NCBI RefSeq assembly: GCF_000969605.1
Contig: NZ_JZUE01000017.1
Location: forward strand, 1-64,000
Length of the DNA: 64,000 bases
Direction: 5' to 3'
Source: Aquincola tertiaricarbonis
Lineage (GTDB): Bacteria; Pseudomonadota; Gammaproteobacteria; Burkholderiales; Burkholderiaceae_C
Shown here one piece after another: positions 8,679 through 15,613 of the stretch. The notes under the pieces are model-generated. The model searched no databases and had not been told where the DNA came from. It saw nothing but the letters and a program-made list of their open reading frames with translations. Numbering within the stretch: position 1 is the stretch's first letter; each line of letters begins with the position of its first letter. The position numbers and the translations under genes are program-made.

Positions 8679-9544
8679 GCGCGCCGACGATGCTGCAGCA
8701 GCGGCTGGCGCAGCCGCGGGCGCTCCTGGCCCCGGGCGTCTACGACCCGCTGACCGCGCTGCTGGCCGAGCAGGCCGGCTTCGAGGCGCTGTACCTCTCG
8801 GGCGGCGCGGTGGCCTACAGCCTGCTGGGCCGCAGCGACGTGGGCCTGACCACCGCCACCGAGACCGCCGACGTGCTGGCCCGCATCACCGACCGCATCC
8901 AGCGGCCGGTGATCGTGGACGGCGACACCGGCTACGGCAATGCCATCAACACCCAGCGCACCGTGCGGCTGCTGGAGCGCGCCGGCGCCGCCATGATCCA
9001 GCTGGAGGACCAGACCTTCCCCAAGCGCTGCGGGCACCTGGCGGGCAAGGCCGTGGTGCCGGTGCAGGAGATGTGCGGCAAGCTGCGCGCGGCGCTCGAT
9101 GCGCGCCGCTCAGCCGGCACGCTGATCCTGGCGCGCACCGACGCGGCGGGTGTGGAAGGCCTGGAAGCCGCGCTGGACCGCGCCGAGGCCTATGCCGACT
9201 GCGGCGTGGACGCGCTGTTCGTCGAGGCCTTGCGTACACCCGAGGACATGGATGCCGCCTGCGCGCGCCTGGCGCACCGCCTGCCGCTGCTGGCCAACAT
9301 GGTCGAAGGCGGCCAGACGCCGATCCACGGCGCCGAAGAACTCGGCCGCCGCGGCTTTCGCATCGTCATCTTCCCCGGCGGCACCGCCCGCTTCGTGGTG
9401 CGCCAGCTGCAGGACTACTACGCCAGCCTGCGCGAGCACGGCAGCACCGCGCCGATGCGCGGCCGGATGCTGGACTTCGACGGGCTGAACGAGGTGATCG
9501 GCACGCCGGCACTGTTGGCGGCGGCCAAGGCTTACGAGGGCTGA
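8675..9544 (+). CDS. isocitrate lyase/PEP mutase-family lyase
   Basis: Protein of 289 residues of the isocitrate lyase/phosphoenolpyruvate mutase superfamily, which forms or breaks C-C or P-C bonds next to a carboxylate using Mg2+. Seen: YLSGGAVAYSLLGRSD, the metal-binding DGDTGYGN, and QLEDQTFPKRCGH, the position of the KKCGH loop with its catalytic cysteine. Length and pattern fit 2-methylisocitrate lyase-like, oxaloacetate decarboxylase-like or carboxyphosphonoenolpyruvate mutase-like members; the sequence alone does not choose. It is last in the operon. A likely scheme is that the dioxygenase oxidises the imported acid and this enzyme cleaves the product. Confidence 0.88.
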   Translation: MSAPTMLQQRLAQPRALLAPGVYDPLTALLAEQAGFEALYLSGGAVAYSLLGRSDVGLTTATETADVLARITDRIQRPVIVDGDTGYGNAINTQRTVRLLERAGAAMIQLEDQTFPKRCGHLAGKAVVPVQEMCGKLRAALDARRSAGTLILARTDAAGVEGLEAALDRAEAYADCGVDALFVEALRTPEDMDAACARLAHRLPLLANMVEGGQTPIHGAEELGRRGFRIVIFPGGTARFVVRQLQDYYASLREHGSTAPMRGRMLDFDGLNEVIGTPALLAAAKAYEG

Positions 9545-9566
9545 GCGGCGGCCCGATTCGCCGTGC

Positions 9567-10418
9567 TCAGTCGAACGCCCGCGCGTCCGACCGCATCCAG
9601 GTGTAGGCCACGCCCAGGCCTACCGTGCCGCCGGTGGTGCGGCGCACCAGCGGGCTATCGCGGTTGGCGGCGCCGCTGACGCTGTCGAGCCGCGCGAAGC
9701 CGAACAGCCGCCAGTCGCGCCAGGCGGGGCTGGACACGGTGGTCTGCAGCCGCCAGGCCACCAGACCCGCCGAGGCCTCGTAGGCCGGGCGGTCGCTGGT
9801 GGCATAGGCCGGCGCCACGCCGTACAGCGTGCGCGCCAGGCGGCGGTCGCCGATCAGCAGGCCGGCCGAGGCGCCCCAGTTCCAGCCGTTGGCCAGCCGG
9901 CGCTCGAAGTCGATCTCCGGCTCCAGCGACCAGCCGCGGTGCGCCAGGTCGTCGCTCAGGTCGAACACGCCGCGCAGCGGCAGGTCCAGCCGCCAGCGCC
10001 CGCCCATCGCCTCGCCCAGCTTCCACTTGATGCGCGGGCCGAACTCCACCAGCGTGCCCAGGTCGGGCATGCCGCGGCGGGCGTCGATGTCGTCGGAACT
10101 GGAGCCGAAGGCGCCGGCGAAGCCGATGTCGAACTCCAGCCGGTCGGTCTTGATGGCCCGCAGCCCGGCCGTCTGCCGGTCCGCGCGCAGGTACTTGCCG
10201 CGGTAGATCACGTAGGGCAGGGCCAGCGCGCGGTTGACCTGTTCGTCCGAGCCCGGGTAGGCCTGCTGCGAGACACCGAAGGCCACGCCGCCGATCTCCC
10301 ACAGCGGCAGGTTGGCGCCGTTGTCCTGGGCCTGGGCGGCGGTGCCGGCGAGGAGGGCGGCCAGCAAGGCGGCCAGCCGGCCGGCCGGCTGGCGGGGAGG
10401 AGCGAGGGCAGGGCGCAA
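9567..10418 (-). CDS. MipA/OmpV-family outer membrane protein
   Basis: Outer-membrane beta-barrel of 283 residues. After the signal peptide (GRLAALLAALLAGTAAQA, cut before QDNG) come family features: WEIGGVAFGVSQQAYPGSDEQVNRALALPYVIYRG..., paired barrel strands, and GTVGLGVAYTWMRS near the C terminus. MipA/OmpV proteins scaffold murein enzymes or act as small porins. A TTG start at 10418 is chosen: AAGGA (10426-10430, minus strand) lies seven bases upstream and the signal peptide then has normal length. The longer reading from GTG at 10457 adds 13 residues and has no good ribosome binding site. Confidence 0.85.
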   Translation of the reverse strand: MRPALAPPRQPAGRLAALLAALLAGTAAQAQDNGANLPLWEIGGVAFGVSQQAYPGSDEQVNRALALPYVIYRGKYLRADRQTAGLRAIKTDRLEFDIGFAGAFGSSSDDIDARRGMPDLGTLVEFGPRIKWKLGEAMGGRWRLDLPLRGVFDLSDDLAHRGWSLEPEIDFERRLANGWNWGASAGLLIGDRRLARTLYGVAPAYATSDRPAYEASAGLVAWRLQTTVSSPAWRDWRLFGFARLDSVSGAANRDSPLVRRTTGGTVGLGVAYTWMRSDARAFD

Positions 10419-10425
10419 GTCGGTG

Positions 10426-10430
10426 TCCTT
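10426..10430 (-). promoter_or_regulatory. ribosome binding site deciding the MipA-like start
   Basis: AAGGA on the minus strand, seven bases upstream of a TTG codon at 10418. It supports the rare TTG start over the GTG at 10457. Confidence 0.5.
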
Positions 10431-10459
10431 GAGGGATGGTGCAGCCACCAGTATCACCG

Positions 10460-10698
10460 TGCCGGCACCGGCACCGGCTCAGCCGCGCGGGCGCCGGCGT
10501 GCCGGTGAACATTTCGTCGCCGGTAAAGCTCACCGCGGTGACGAAGGCGGCGGTGTCGGTCGGGTCCAGGCCGGCCTCCAGCTCGGTGCCGGTCACAGCC
10601 GTGGCCCGGCACCGGAACTCGGCGTCATCCACGGTGTACTCGGTGGTGGAGGCGGACAGGTGGACGGTGCTGACCTGGCCACGGTTATCCGGCCCCAA
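10460..10698 (-). other. gene-poor stretch with a coding-like segment, possibly a gene remnant
   Basis: Between the MipA-like gene and the small acidic protein gene, one minus-strand frame reads like protein: STVHLSASTTEYTVDDAE, then TELEAGLDPTDTAAFVTAV and SFTGDEMFTG, with strongly GC-ending codons. A TTG at 10698 could start it. It has no proper stop of its own: the frame runs on into the MipA-like gene, while a TGA in another frame lies near 10460. A decayed or frameshifted small gene fits best. I do not recognise the family. Confidence 0.25.
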
Positions 10699-10756
10699 AC
10701 CTGCCGGGCCCGTGGACGCCCGCCGGCCGCGCGGCGTCGAGAGAGCGCTACGGCCG

Positions 10757-10987
10757 TCAGCCCGCACCCGTGGGATTGCCGCTGCCCTTGTCCCGATCCA
10801 CGTCGGGATCCATCGTCTCGGTGGAACTGGGGCCGGTGCCGTCGGGCTCGATGCTGACCACCTTGTCGTCCAGCGCGTCTTCCTTGAAGTTGCGCGGCTC
10901 GTCCTGGTGGGCCTTGCGCTGGGCATCCAGCAGGTTCTCGCGCTGCTGGTCGGGCGGCACCGGGGTGGTGTGGGCGCTGTCGGTCAT
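10757..10987 (-). CDS. small acidic hydrophilic protein of unknown function
   Basis: Protein of 76 residues, very polar and probably disordered, with no hydrophobic segment. It starts MTDSAHTTPVPPDQQRE, continues with LDAQRKAHQDEPRNFKEDA and ends in an Asp/Gly/Pro-rich tail. The start is well supported: CAGGAGA lies about six bases before the ATG on the minus strand. The upstream in-frame extension is arginine/serine-rich noise typical of a wrong frame. Function is unknown; the composition resembles small stress-related or nucleoid-free hydrophilic proteins of Burkholderiales, but that is a weak analogy. Confidence 0.65.
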   Translation of the reverse strand: MTDSAHTTPVPPDQQRENLLDAQRKAHQDEPRNFKEDALDDKVVSIEPDGTGPSSTETMDPDVDRDKGSGNPTGAG

Positions 10988-11051
10988 CGCTGTCTCCTGG
11001 TTGTGGAGTGCAGCGCGGCAATCAGCGCGCCTGCCGGCAGGGGCGCCGCCC

Positions 11052-11855
11052 CTACTTGCGCAGGTAGGGCGCCAGCCAGCCCAGGCCCTGCGAGGTGCCG
11101 CCTTGCACCGCGCCGCGCTGCGGACGGTATTCGCAGCCGATCCAACCCTCGTAGCCGAGGTCGTCCAGCAGCTTGAACAGGTAAGGGTGGTGGATCTCGC
11201 CGATGTCGGGCTCATGCCGCTCCGGCACGCCGGCGATCTGCAGGTGGCCCACCTGGCCGGTGGGCAGATAGCGACGGATCTTCGTCGCCAGGTCGCCTTC
11301 GGTGATCTGCGCGTGATAGAGGTCCATCTGCACCTTCACGTTGGGCGCGCCGATCTCGTCGACCAGCGCATGGGCGTCGTCCTGCCGGTTGAGGAAGAAG
11401 CCGGGCATGTCGCGCTCGTTGATCGGCTCGATCAGGATGTTCACGCCCACCTTGCCCGCCTCGGCCGCGGCATGCCGCAGGTTGGCCACATAGGTGGGCC
11501 GCAGCTGCGCGCGGGTTCGGCCCTGCGGCAGCAGGCCGGCCATCACATGCACCCGCGGGCACTGCAGCGCCTGCGCATAGGCCAGTGCCTTGGCCAGGCC
11601 TGCGGCGAACTCCGCCTCGCGGCCGGGCAGGCAGGCGATGCCGCGCTCGCCCGCCTCCCAATCGCCGGGCGGGGCGTTGAACAGCACCTGCTGCAGGCCG
11701 GCGGCCTGGAGCTTCGCGGCCACTTCGTCGGCGGCGAACGCGTAGGGGAACAGGTACTCGACGGCGGTGAAGCCGTCCTGCGCGGCGGCGTCGAAGCGGT
11801 CGAGGAAGGCATGCTCGTTGTAGAGCATCGAGAGGTTGGCGGCGAAGCGGGGCAT
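11052..11855 (-). CDS. otnI: hydroxypyruvate isomerase / 2-oxo-tetronate isomerase family protein
   Basis: TIM-barrel isomerase of 267 residues (Hyi/OtnI, AP-endonuclease-2 fold). Seen: [36 protein letters not shown] with the metal-binding glutamate, [21 protein letters not shown], and the C-terminal signature GWIGCEYRP. OtnI interconverts 2- and 3-oxo-tetronates in acid sugar breakdown; Hyi interconverts hydroxypyruvate and tartronate semialdehyde. OtnI is favoured because the sequence just upstream (11880-12035) encodes what looks like the tail of an OtnC-type class II aldolase. That partner and a GntR-type regulator are now only fragments, so the enzyme may be orphaned. Confidence 0.82.
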   Translation of the reverse strand: MPRFAANLSMLYNEHAFLDRFDAAAQDGFTAVEYLFPYAFAADEVAAKLQAAGLQQVLFNAPPGDWEAGERGIACLPGREAEFAAGLAKALAYAQALQCPRVHVMAGLLPQGRTRAQLRPTYVANLRHAAAEAGKVGVNILIEPINERDMPGFFLNRQDDAHALVDEIGAPNVKVQMDLYHAQITEGDLATKIRRYLPTGQVGHLQIAGVPERHEPDIGEIHHPYLFKLLDDLGYEGWIGCEYRPQRGAVQGGTSQGLGWLAPYLRK

Positions 11856-11879
11856 GCGGTGTCCTTCAAGGGGGCGCGT

Positions 11880-12032
11880 TCACCAGCTCGCGTTGAACTG
11901 GCGGCGCAATTCGTCGATCTGCGCGTCGGCCAGCGGCGCGGGCCGGGCCATCGACCACAGGCGGGCAGTTTCCTCCAGCTCCTGCAGCACCGCCATCGCG
12001 GCGGCGGGGCTGTCATGCCATAGGTTGGAAGC
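11880..12032 (-). pseudogene. C-terminal remnant of a class II aldolase (OtnC-like)
   Basis: The minus strand encodes a short reading ending in TGA at 11880: SPAAAMAVLQELEETARLWS, then MARPAPLADAQIDELRRQF and NASW. This matches the helical tail of class II aldolase/adducin proteins, where an ELEETA helix precedes the C terminus. The N-terminal domain with its zinc histidines is absent; the reading is preceded at once by an in-frame TGA (12033-12035). It lies 24 bp upstream of the isomerase gene, where otnC normally sits. I read it as the stub left by a deletion. Confidence 0.55.
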
Positions 12033-12233
12033 TCAGACGCCCGGGCGGCGCGCGGCCAGCGGGCGGGTGGGCAGGTGCTCCATCAGCACCTCGGCCAGGC
12101 GGCCGCCGTCGTGCTGCCAGAAGCCGGGGTCGGCCAGCTCGATGCGGGCGGCGGCATTGCGCATGTGCTGCGCGGCGGTCTCGCGGGCGCCGGCGGTGTC
12201 GCCGCGCTCGATGGCCTGCCAGGCCGCGCGACT
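12033..12233 (-). pseudogene. C-terminal remnant of a GntR/FadR-type regulator (FCD domain)
   Basis: A 67-codon minus-strand segment between two in-frame stops reads AWQAIERGDTAGARETAAQH, then MRNAAARIELADPGFW and ends RPLAARRPGV. The pattern of Ala-Ile-x-x-Gly-Asp followed by a helix with His and a short hydrophobic tail is the last helix region of the FadR-type FCD effector domain. The winged helix and most of the domain are missing. GntR regulators commonly control otn-type sugar acid operons, which fits the neighbouring aldolase stub. Positions 12237-12394 show nothing I can identify. Confidence 0.5.
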
Positions 12234-12394
12234 TCAGGCGCGACACCGCCTTCCGCACGGCCAGCCCGGCACTGGGCTTGATGTCAGCGAAGGACACCAA
12301 GGCGAGGCCCATGGGTTGGCAACGAGGAAGAAGGCACGGAAAGCGCCGACGACTCCAAGGCCAGCGGCGCCCCCGGGGGGCGTGGCGGCTTAGT

Positions 12395-12979
12395 TCAGGT
12401 GGCTGCGGCGCCCAGCCGGCGCAGCCGCGCGAGCAGCCGGCTGCGCTGGGCCGGCGTGAGCGCCTCCACGCGGCCGACCAGCGTCTCGTCGATCGGCGCG
12501 ATGCCGACGAAGCCGAGGATGTTGCGCTCCAGCGCCTTCAGGCTGTGCGCGCGGAAGTACCAGCGATAGACCAGGGCCGGCATGCCCATGGTGACCACCA
12601 GCCGCGCCGAGCGCCCGCTCAGCAGTTTCTGCGGCTGGGCATGGCCGTGGATCGGCCCGATGGCAAAGCCGGGCCGCGCCACCTGCTCCAGGAAGCCCTT
12701 GAGCAGCGCCGGCATGCCGCCCAGCCACAGCGGGAAGAAGATCACCAGGTGCTGCGCCCAGGCGATGTCCGCCTGCGCCGGCAGCAGCGCCGGCGGCACC
12801 GGGCCGCTGTCCCACTCGGCCTTGCTGCGCAGCAGCGGGAAGTCCAGCGTGGCCAGCGTCAGCCGGCGCACTTCGTGGCCTGCATCGGCCGCACCGTCGG
12901 CATAGGCGTCCGCCAGTGCATGGCCGAAGTGCGGCGCCGGATCGGGATGGCCTTGCAGCAGGAGGATGCGTCTGCCCAT
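12395..12979 (-). CDS. NAD(P)H-dependent oxidoreductase (flavodoxin-fold quinone reductase)
   Basis: Protein of 194 residues of the NAD(P)H dehydrogenase (quinone)/MdaB-like flavodoxin-fold family, which uses FAD or FMN for two-electron reduction of quinones. Seen: RRILLLQGHPDPAPHFGHAL (first strand and phosphate loop), HLVIFFPLWLGGMPALLKGF (flavin-binding strand and the conserved Pro-Leu-Trp), and RLVVTMGMPALVYRWYF. The ATG at 12979 gives the normal length; longer readings are arginine/proline-rich wrong-frame extensions. It stands alone, divergent from the glycine-zipper gene. Confidence 0.83.
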   Translation of the reverse strand: MGRRILLLQGHPDPAPHFGHALADAYADGAADAGHEVRRLTLATLDFPLLRSKAEWDSGPVPPALLPAQADIAWAQHLVIFFPLWLGGMPALLKGFLEQVARPGFAIGPIHGHAQPQKLLSGRSARLVVTMGMPALVYRWYFRAHSLKALERNILGFVGIAPIDETLVGRVEALTPAQRSRLLARLRRLGAAAT

Positions 12980-13157
12980 GCCGCCATGCTGCGGCCGTCG
13001 GCCCGGGCTGCGTTTGCGTTCGCTCAAACAGGCGCGTAGGCCGCGTCCGATGGCGCGGCGGGGCGGTGGCCGGGCCGCGGGCGGGCCGGCGGCGCATGGG
13101 CAGGCTGAGTAGCCCGGCCTAAGGTGCAGGTTCGACCAACGCCAACAGGAGTCCGCC

Positions 13158-13682
13158 ATGAACCGCACGACCGATCCCAGCGACCGCGACGCCAACCGCG
13201 ACCCGATCACCGGCGCCCCCGGCAGCCACCCGGTGGGCACCGGCGTGGGCGCGATGGTGGGCGGTGCGGCCGCCGGCGCGGCCACCGGCACCATCGCCGG
13301 GCCGGTGGGCACCCTGGTGGGCGCCGCCGTCGGTGCCGTGGTGGGCGGCCTGGCCGGCAAGGCGGTGGCCGAGCAGATCGACCCCACCGCCGAGGAAGCC
13401 TACTGGCGCGACAACTACAGCAGCCGCCCCTATGTGCCGCCCGGCTCCAGCTTCGACGACTACGGGCCCGCCTATGGCTTGGGGGTGGCGGCCTTCAACA
13501 GCTACCCGGGCCGCAGCTTCGACGAGGTGGAGCCCGAGCTGTCGCGCGACTGGGGCCAGCGCCGCGGCAGCTCGCGCCTGGAATGGGCACATGCCCAGGG
13601 CGCCAGCCGCGACGCCTGGCAGCGGGCGAGCGACCGCATGGAGCGTGCCCTGCCAGGCGACGCCGACGGCGACGGCCGCTGA
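13158..13682 (+). CDS. glycine-zipper protein of unknown function
   Basis: Protein of 174 residues with a hydrophilic start and a glycine-zipper segment at about residues 27-72 (VGTGVGAMVGGAAAGAATG, then VGTLVGAAVGAVVGGLAG). Such GxxxG repeats insert in or span membranes as packed helices. The second half is soluble and aromatic (EEAYWRDNYSSRPYVPPGSS, then SYPGRSFDEVEPELSRDWG) and ends with a repeated Trp/Ala/Arg pattern. Related proteins are common in Burkholderiales and are often linked to stress, without a defined function. CAGGAG lies seven bases before the ATG. It is a single gene. Confidence 0.75.
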   Translation: MNRTTDPSDRDANRDPITGAPGSHPVGTGVGAMVGGAAAGAATGTIAGPVGTLVGAAVGAVVGGLAGKAVAEQIDPTAEEAYWRDNYSSRPYVPPGSSFDDYGPAYGLGVAAFNSYPGRSFDEVEPELSRDWGQRRGSSRLEWAHAQGASRDAWQRASDRMERALPGDADGDGR

Positions 13683-13783
13683 CGCGTTGCAGGCCGCGCA
13701 GGGCGCGTCCACCGCCTGCCTCATCCGGCAGCAACGGGCGGCCAGCCCCGGTGCGGCGCCGCTTTGGCCACGCCACCCACCGC

Positions 13784-13818
13784 TTGTCCACCGAGTTGTC
13801 CACAGCATCTGTGGACAA
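13784..13818. repeat. cluster of DnaA-box-like 9-mers including a perfect inverted repeat
   Basis: Upstream of the DUF72 gene, TTGTCCACAG (13796-13805) and CTGTGGACAA (13809-13818) form a perfect ten-base inverted repeat with a three-base spacer. A third related 9-mer, TTGTCCACC, lies at 13784-13792. TTGTCCACA differs by one base from the DnaA box TTATCCACA. There is no T run, so this is unlikely to be an intrinsic terminator. It may be a protein-binding site or a terminator-like stem. Confidence 0.5.
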
Positions 13819-13869
13819 GCACATGCGCGCGGTGGCGCGTACGCTTGAAGCCGGAAGGAGATACGCCGC

Positions 13870-14940
13870 ATGCAGCCCACGCCGCCCGCTGACCGTCCCA
13901 CCGCTTCCATCACGCTGACCGACCTGCCGGAGCCGGTGGTGGTGCCCGGCACGCCGGCCCAGGCGCCGCAGGCCGCGCCCGAGGTGGCGCCCGAGCCGCT
14001 GCCCGAGCCCCGGCTGCAGCCGCTGCTGCCGGCCGGCGCCCACCGCATCCTGGTAGGCACCGCCAGCTGGACCGATCCCACGCTGATCAAGTGCGGCCGC
14101 TTCTACCCCAAGGGCTGCAATTCGGCCGAGGCGCGCCTGCGGCACTACGCCAGCCGCTTCCCGCTGGTGGAGGTCAACAGCAGCTACTACGGCCTGCCTT
14201 CGGCGACCAACGCGCAGCTGTGGGCCGAGCGCACGCCGGCCGACTTCGTGTTCAACGTCAAGGCCTTCCGGCTCTTCACCGGCCACCAGACGCCGGTGGA
14301 TGCGCTGCCGATGGTGGTGCGTGCCGCGCTGGGCGCCTTCACCCGCAAGAACGTCTACTACGCCGACCTGGCGCCCGAGCTGCGCGAGCTGATGTGGCAG
14401 AGCTTCCTGGAGGCGCTGCAGCCGCTGCGGGCGGCCGGCAAGCTGGGGGCGCTGCACTTCCAGTTCCCGCCGTGGTTCGTGCAGTCGGCGCAGGCGCGGG
14501 AGCACCTGGACGAGGTGCGCGCCCGCCTGACCGATCACCTGGTGGCGGTGGAATTCCGCCACCAGAGCTGGTTCCTGCCGACCCAGGCCGCTGCCACGCT
14601 GGAGTTCGAGAAGGAGCGGGCGCTGGTCAACGTGGTGCTGGACGAGCCGCAGGGCTTCGCCAACAGCGTGGGCGCGCACTGGGAGGTGACCAATCCGCAC
14701 CTGGCGGTGGTGCGGCTGCATGGCCGCAATGCCGAGACCTGGAACATCAAGGATGCCGCCTCGGCCAGCGAGCGCTTCAACTACGACTATCCCGATGCGG
14801 AGCTGGAAGAGCTGGCGGTGCACATCCGCAAGCTGGCCGAGCGGGTGCTCGCCACCCACGTGGTGTTCAACAACAACATGGAAGACCAGGGCCAGCGCAA
14901 TGCCGCACGGCTGATGCAGATCCTGGGGCTCACCCGTTGA
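13870..14940 (+). CDS. DUF72 (YecE-like) domain protein
   Basis: Protein of 356 residues with a DUF72 TIM-barrel-like domain from about residue 55: ILVGTASWTDPTLIKCGRFYP, EVNSSYYGLPSATN, FVFNVKAFRLFTGHQT, LGALHFQFPPWF, VEFRHQSWF, and a C-terminal VVFNNNMEDQGQRNAARLMQ. These are all standard blocks of this widespread family, whose biochemical role is not known. Residues 1-54 are a Pro/Ala/Glu-rich low-complexity extension. AAGGAG lies nine bases before the ATG. The TGA overlaps the TTG start of the DUF2127 gene, so the two are probably co-translated. Confidence 0.88.
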   Translation: MQPTPPADRPTASITLTDLPEPVVVPGTPAQAPQAAPEVAPEPLPEPRLQPLLPAGAHRILVGTASWTDPTLIKCGRFYPKGCNSAEARLRHYASRFPLVEVNSSYYGLPSATNAQLWAERTPADFVFNVKAFRLFTGHQTPVDALPMVVRAALGAFTRKNVYYADLAPELRELMWQSFLEALQPLRAAGKLGALHFQFPPWFVQSAQAREHLDEVRARLTDHLVAVEFRHQSWFLPTQAAATLEFEKERALVNVVLDEPQGFANSVGAHWEVTNPHLAVVRLHGRNAETWNIKDAASASERFNYDYPDAELEELAVHIRKLAERVLATHVVFNNNMEDQGQRNAARLMQILGLTR

Positions 14941-15407
14941 AGGCCCGCGGCGCGCTGCGCACGGTGGCCGGCTTCGAGGCGCTGAAGGGTGCCGTCGCGC
15001 TGGCCGCCGGCCTGGGCCTGCTGGGGCTGCTGCACCACGACCTGCACCGGCTGGCGCTGTCGCTCATCGGCCATGTGGGCCTGAGCCCCGGCGCGCACTA
15101 TCCCGCGCTGCTGCTGGGCGAGCTGGACCGCCTGCAGCACACGCCCACCCAGTGGCTGCTGCTGGCGGTGGCCGGCTACGTGGCCCTGCGCTGGGCGGAG
15201 GCCTGGGCGCTGTGGCACGGCGCGGCCTGGGGCGAATGGCTGGGCGCGGTGTCGGGCGCGCTGTACCTGCCGCTGGAGCTGCGCCACCTGCTGCACCGGC
15301 CCGGCATGGCGGGCGCGGCAGTGGTGGTGCTGAACCTGCTGCTGGTGCTGTGGCTGGCCGGACGCTGCTGGCAGCGCGCCCGACGGCAGCGGTCATTGAC
15401 CGGCTGA
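14937..15407 (+). CDS. DUF2127 integral membrane protein
   Basis: Membrane protein of 156 residues with about four hydrophobic segments: EALKGAVALAAGLGLLGLL, a central segment ending in YVALRWAEAWALW, YLPLELRHLLHRPG, and VVVLNLLLVLWLAGRCW. The blocks FEALKG, RWAEAWALW and EWLGAVSGALYLPLEL are the DUF2127 signature. The start is a TTG at 14937 that overlaps the DUF72 stop (TTGA); no upstream ATG exists in this frame within the intergenic space. Function is unknown. Pairing with DUF72 suggests a shared operon. Confidence 0.78.
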   Translation: MKARGALRTVAGFEALKGAVALAAGLGLLGLLHHDLHRLALSLIGHVGLSPGAHYPALLLGELDRLQHTPTQWLLLAVAGYVALRWAEAWALWHGAAWGEWLGAVSGALYLPLELRHLLHRPGMAGAAVVVLNLLLVLWLAGRCWQRARRQRSLTG

Positions 15408-15541
15408 CGCCCGGGAACGCGTACGCCCGCCGGGCCCGGCGTTCGGAAGTTCGAAGAAATGCCCGCCGCCCGTCATCGCCGGCCGGCGAAAAACCCCGCC
15501 CGATCAAGCACTTGGCGCTGAAGGCGTGAAAGCTCCGCATC

Positions 15542-15557
15542 TGGCACGCGCGCTGCA
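15542..15557 (+). promoter_or_regulatory. sigma-54 (-24/-12) promoter for the aminotransferase/transporter cluster
   Basis: TGGCACGCGCGCTGCA matches the sigma-54 consensus TGGCAC-N5-TTGCA at ten of eleven specified positions. The GG (15543-15544) and GC (15555-15556) are exactly ten bases apart, as required. It is 56 bp upstream of the first gene of the cluster. The cluster ends with a DctD-like sigma-54 activator, the likely partner of this promoter. Predicted transcription start is near 15568. Confidence 0.8.
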
Positions 15558-15613
15558 AAGCAGGGTGCAGATGCCGCCCATCCAGGGTCATGGCACGGGA
15601 GGAGGGGGACTCG

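Noticed and set aside
15591-15605. A second TGGCAC that might be a sigma-54 -24 element
   Set aside because: No GC at the required ten-base distance; the position is occupied by the GGAGG ribosome binding site.
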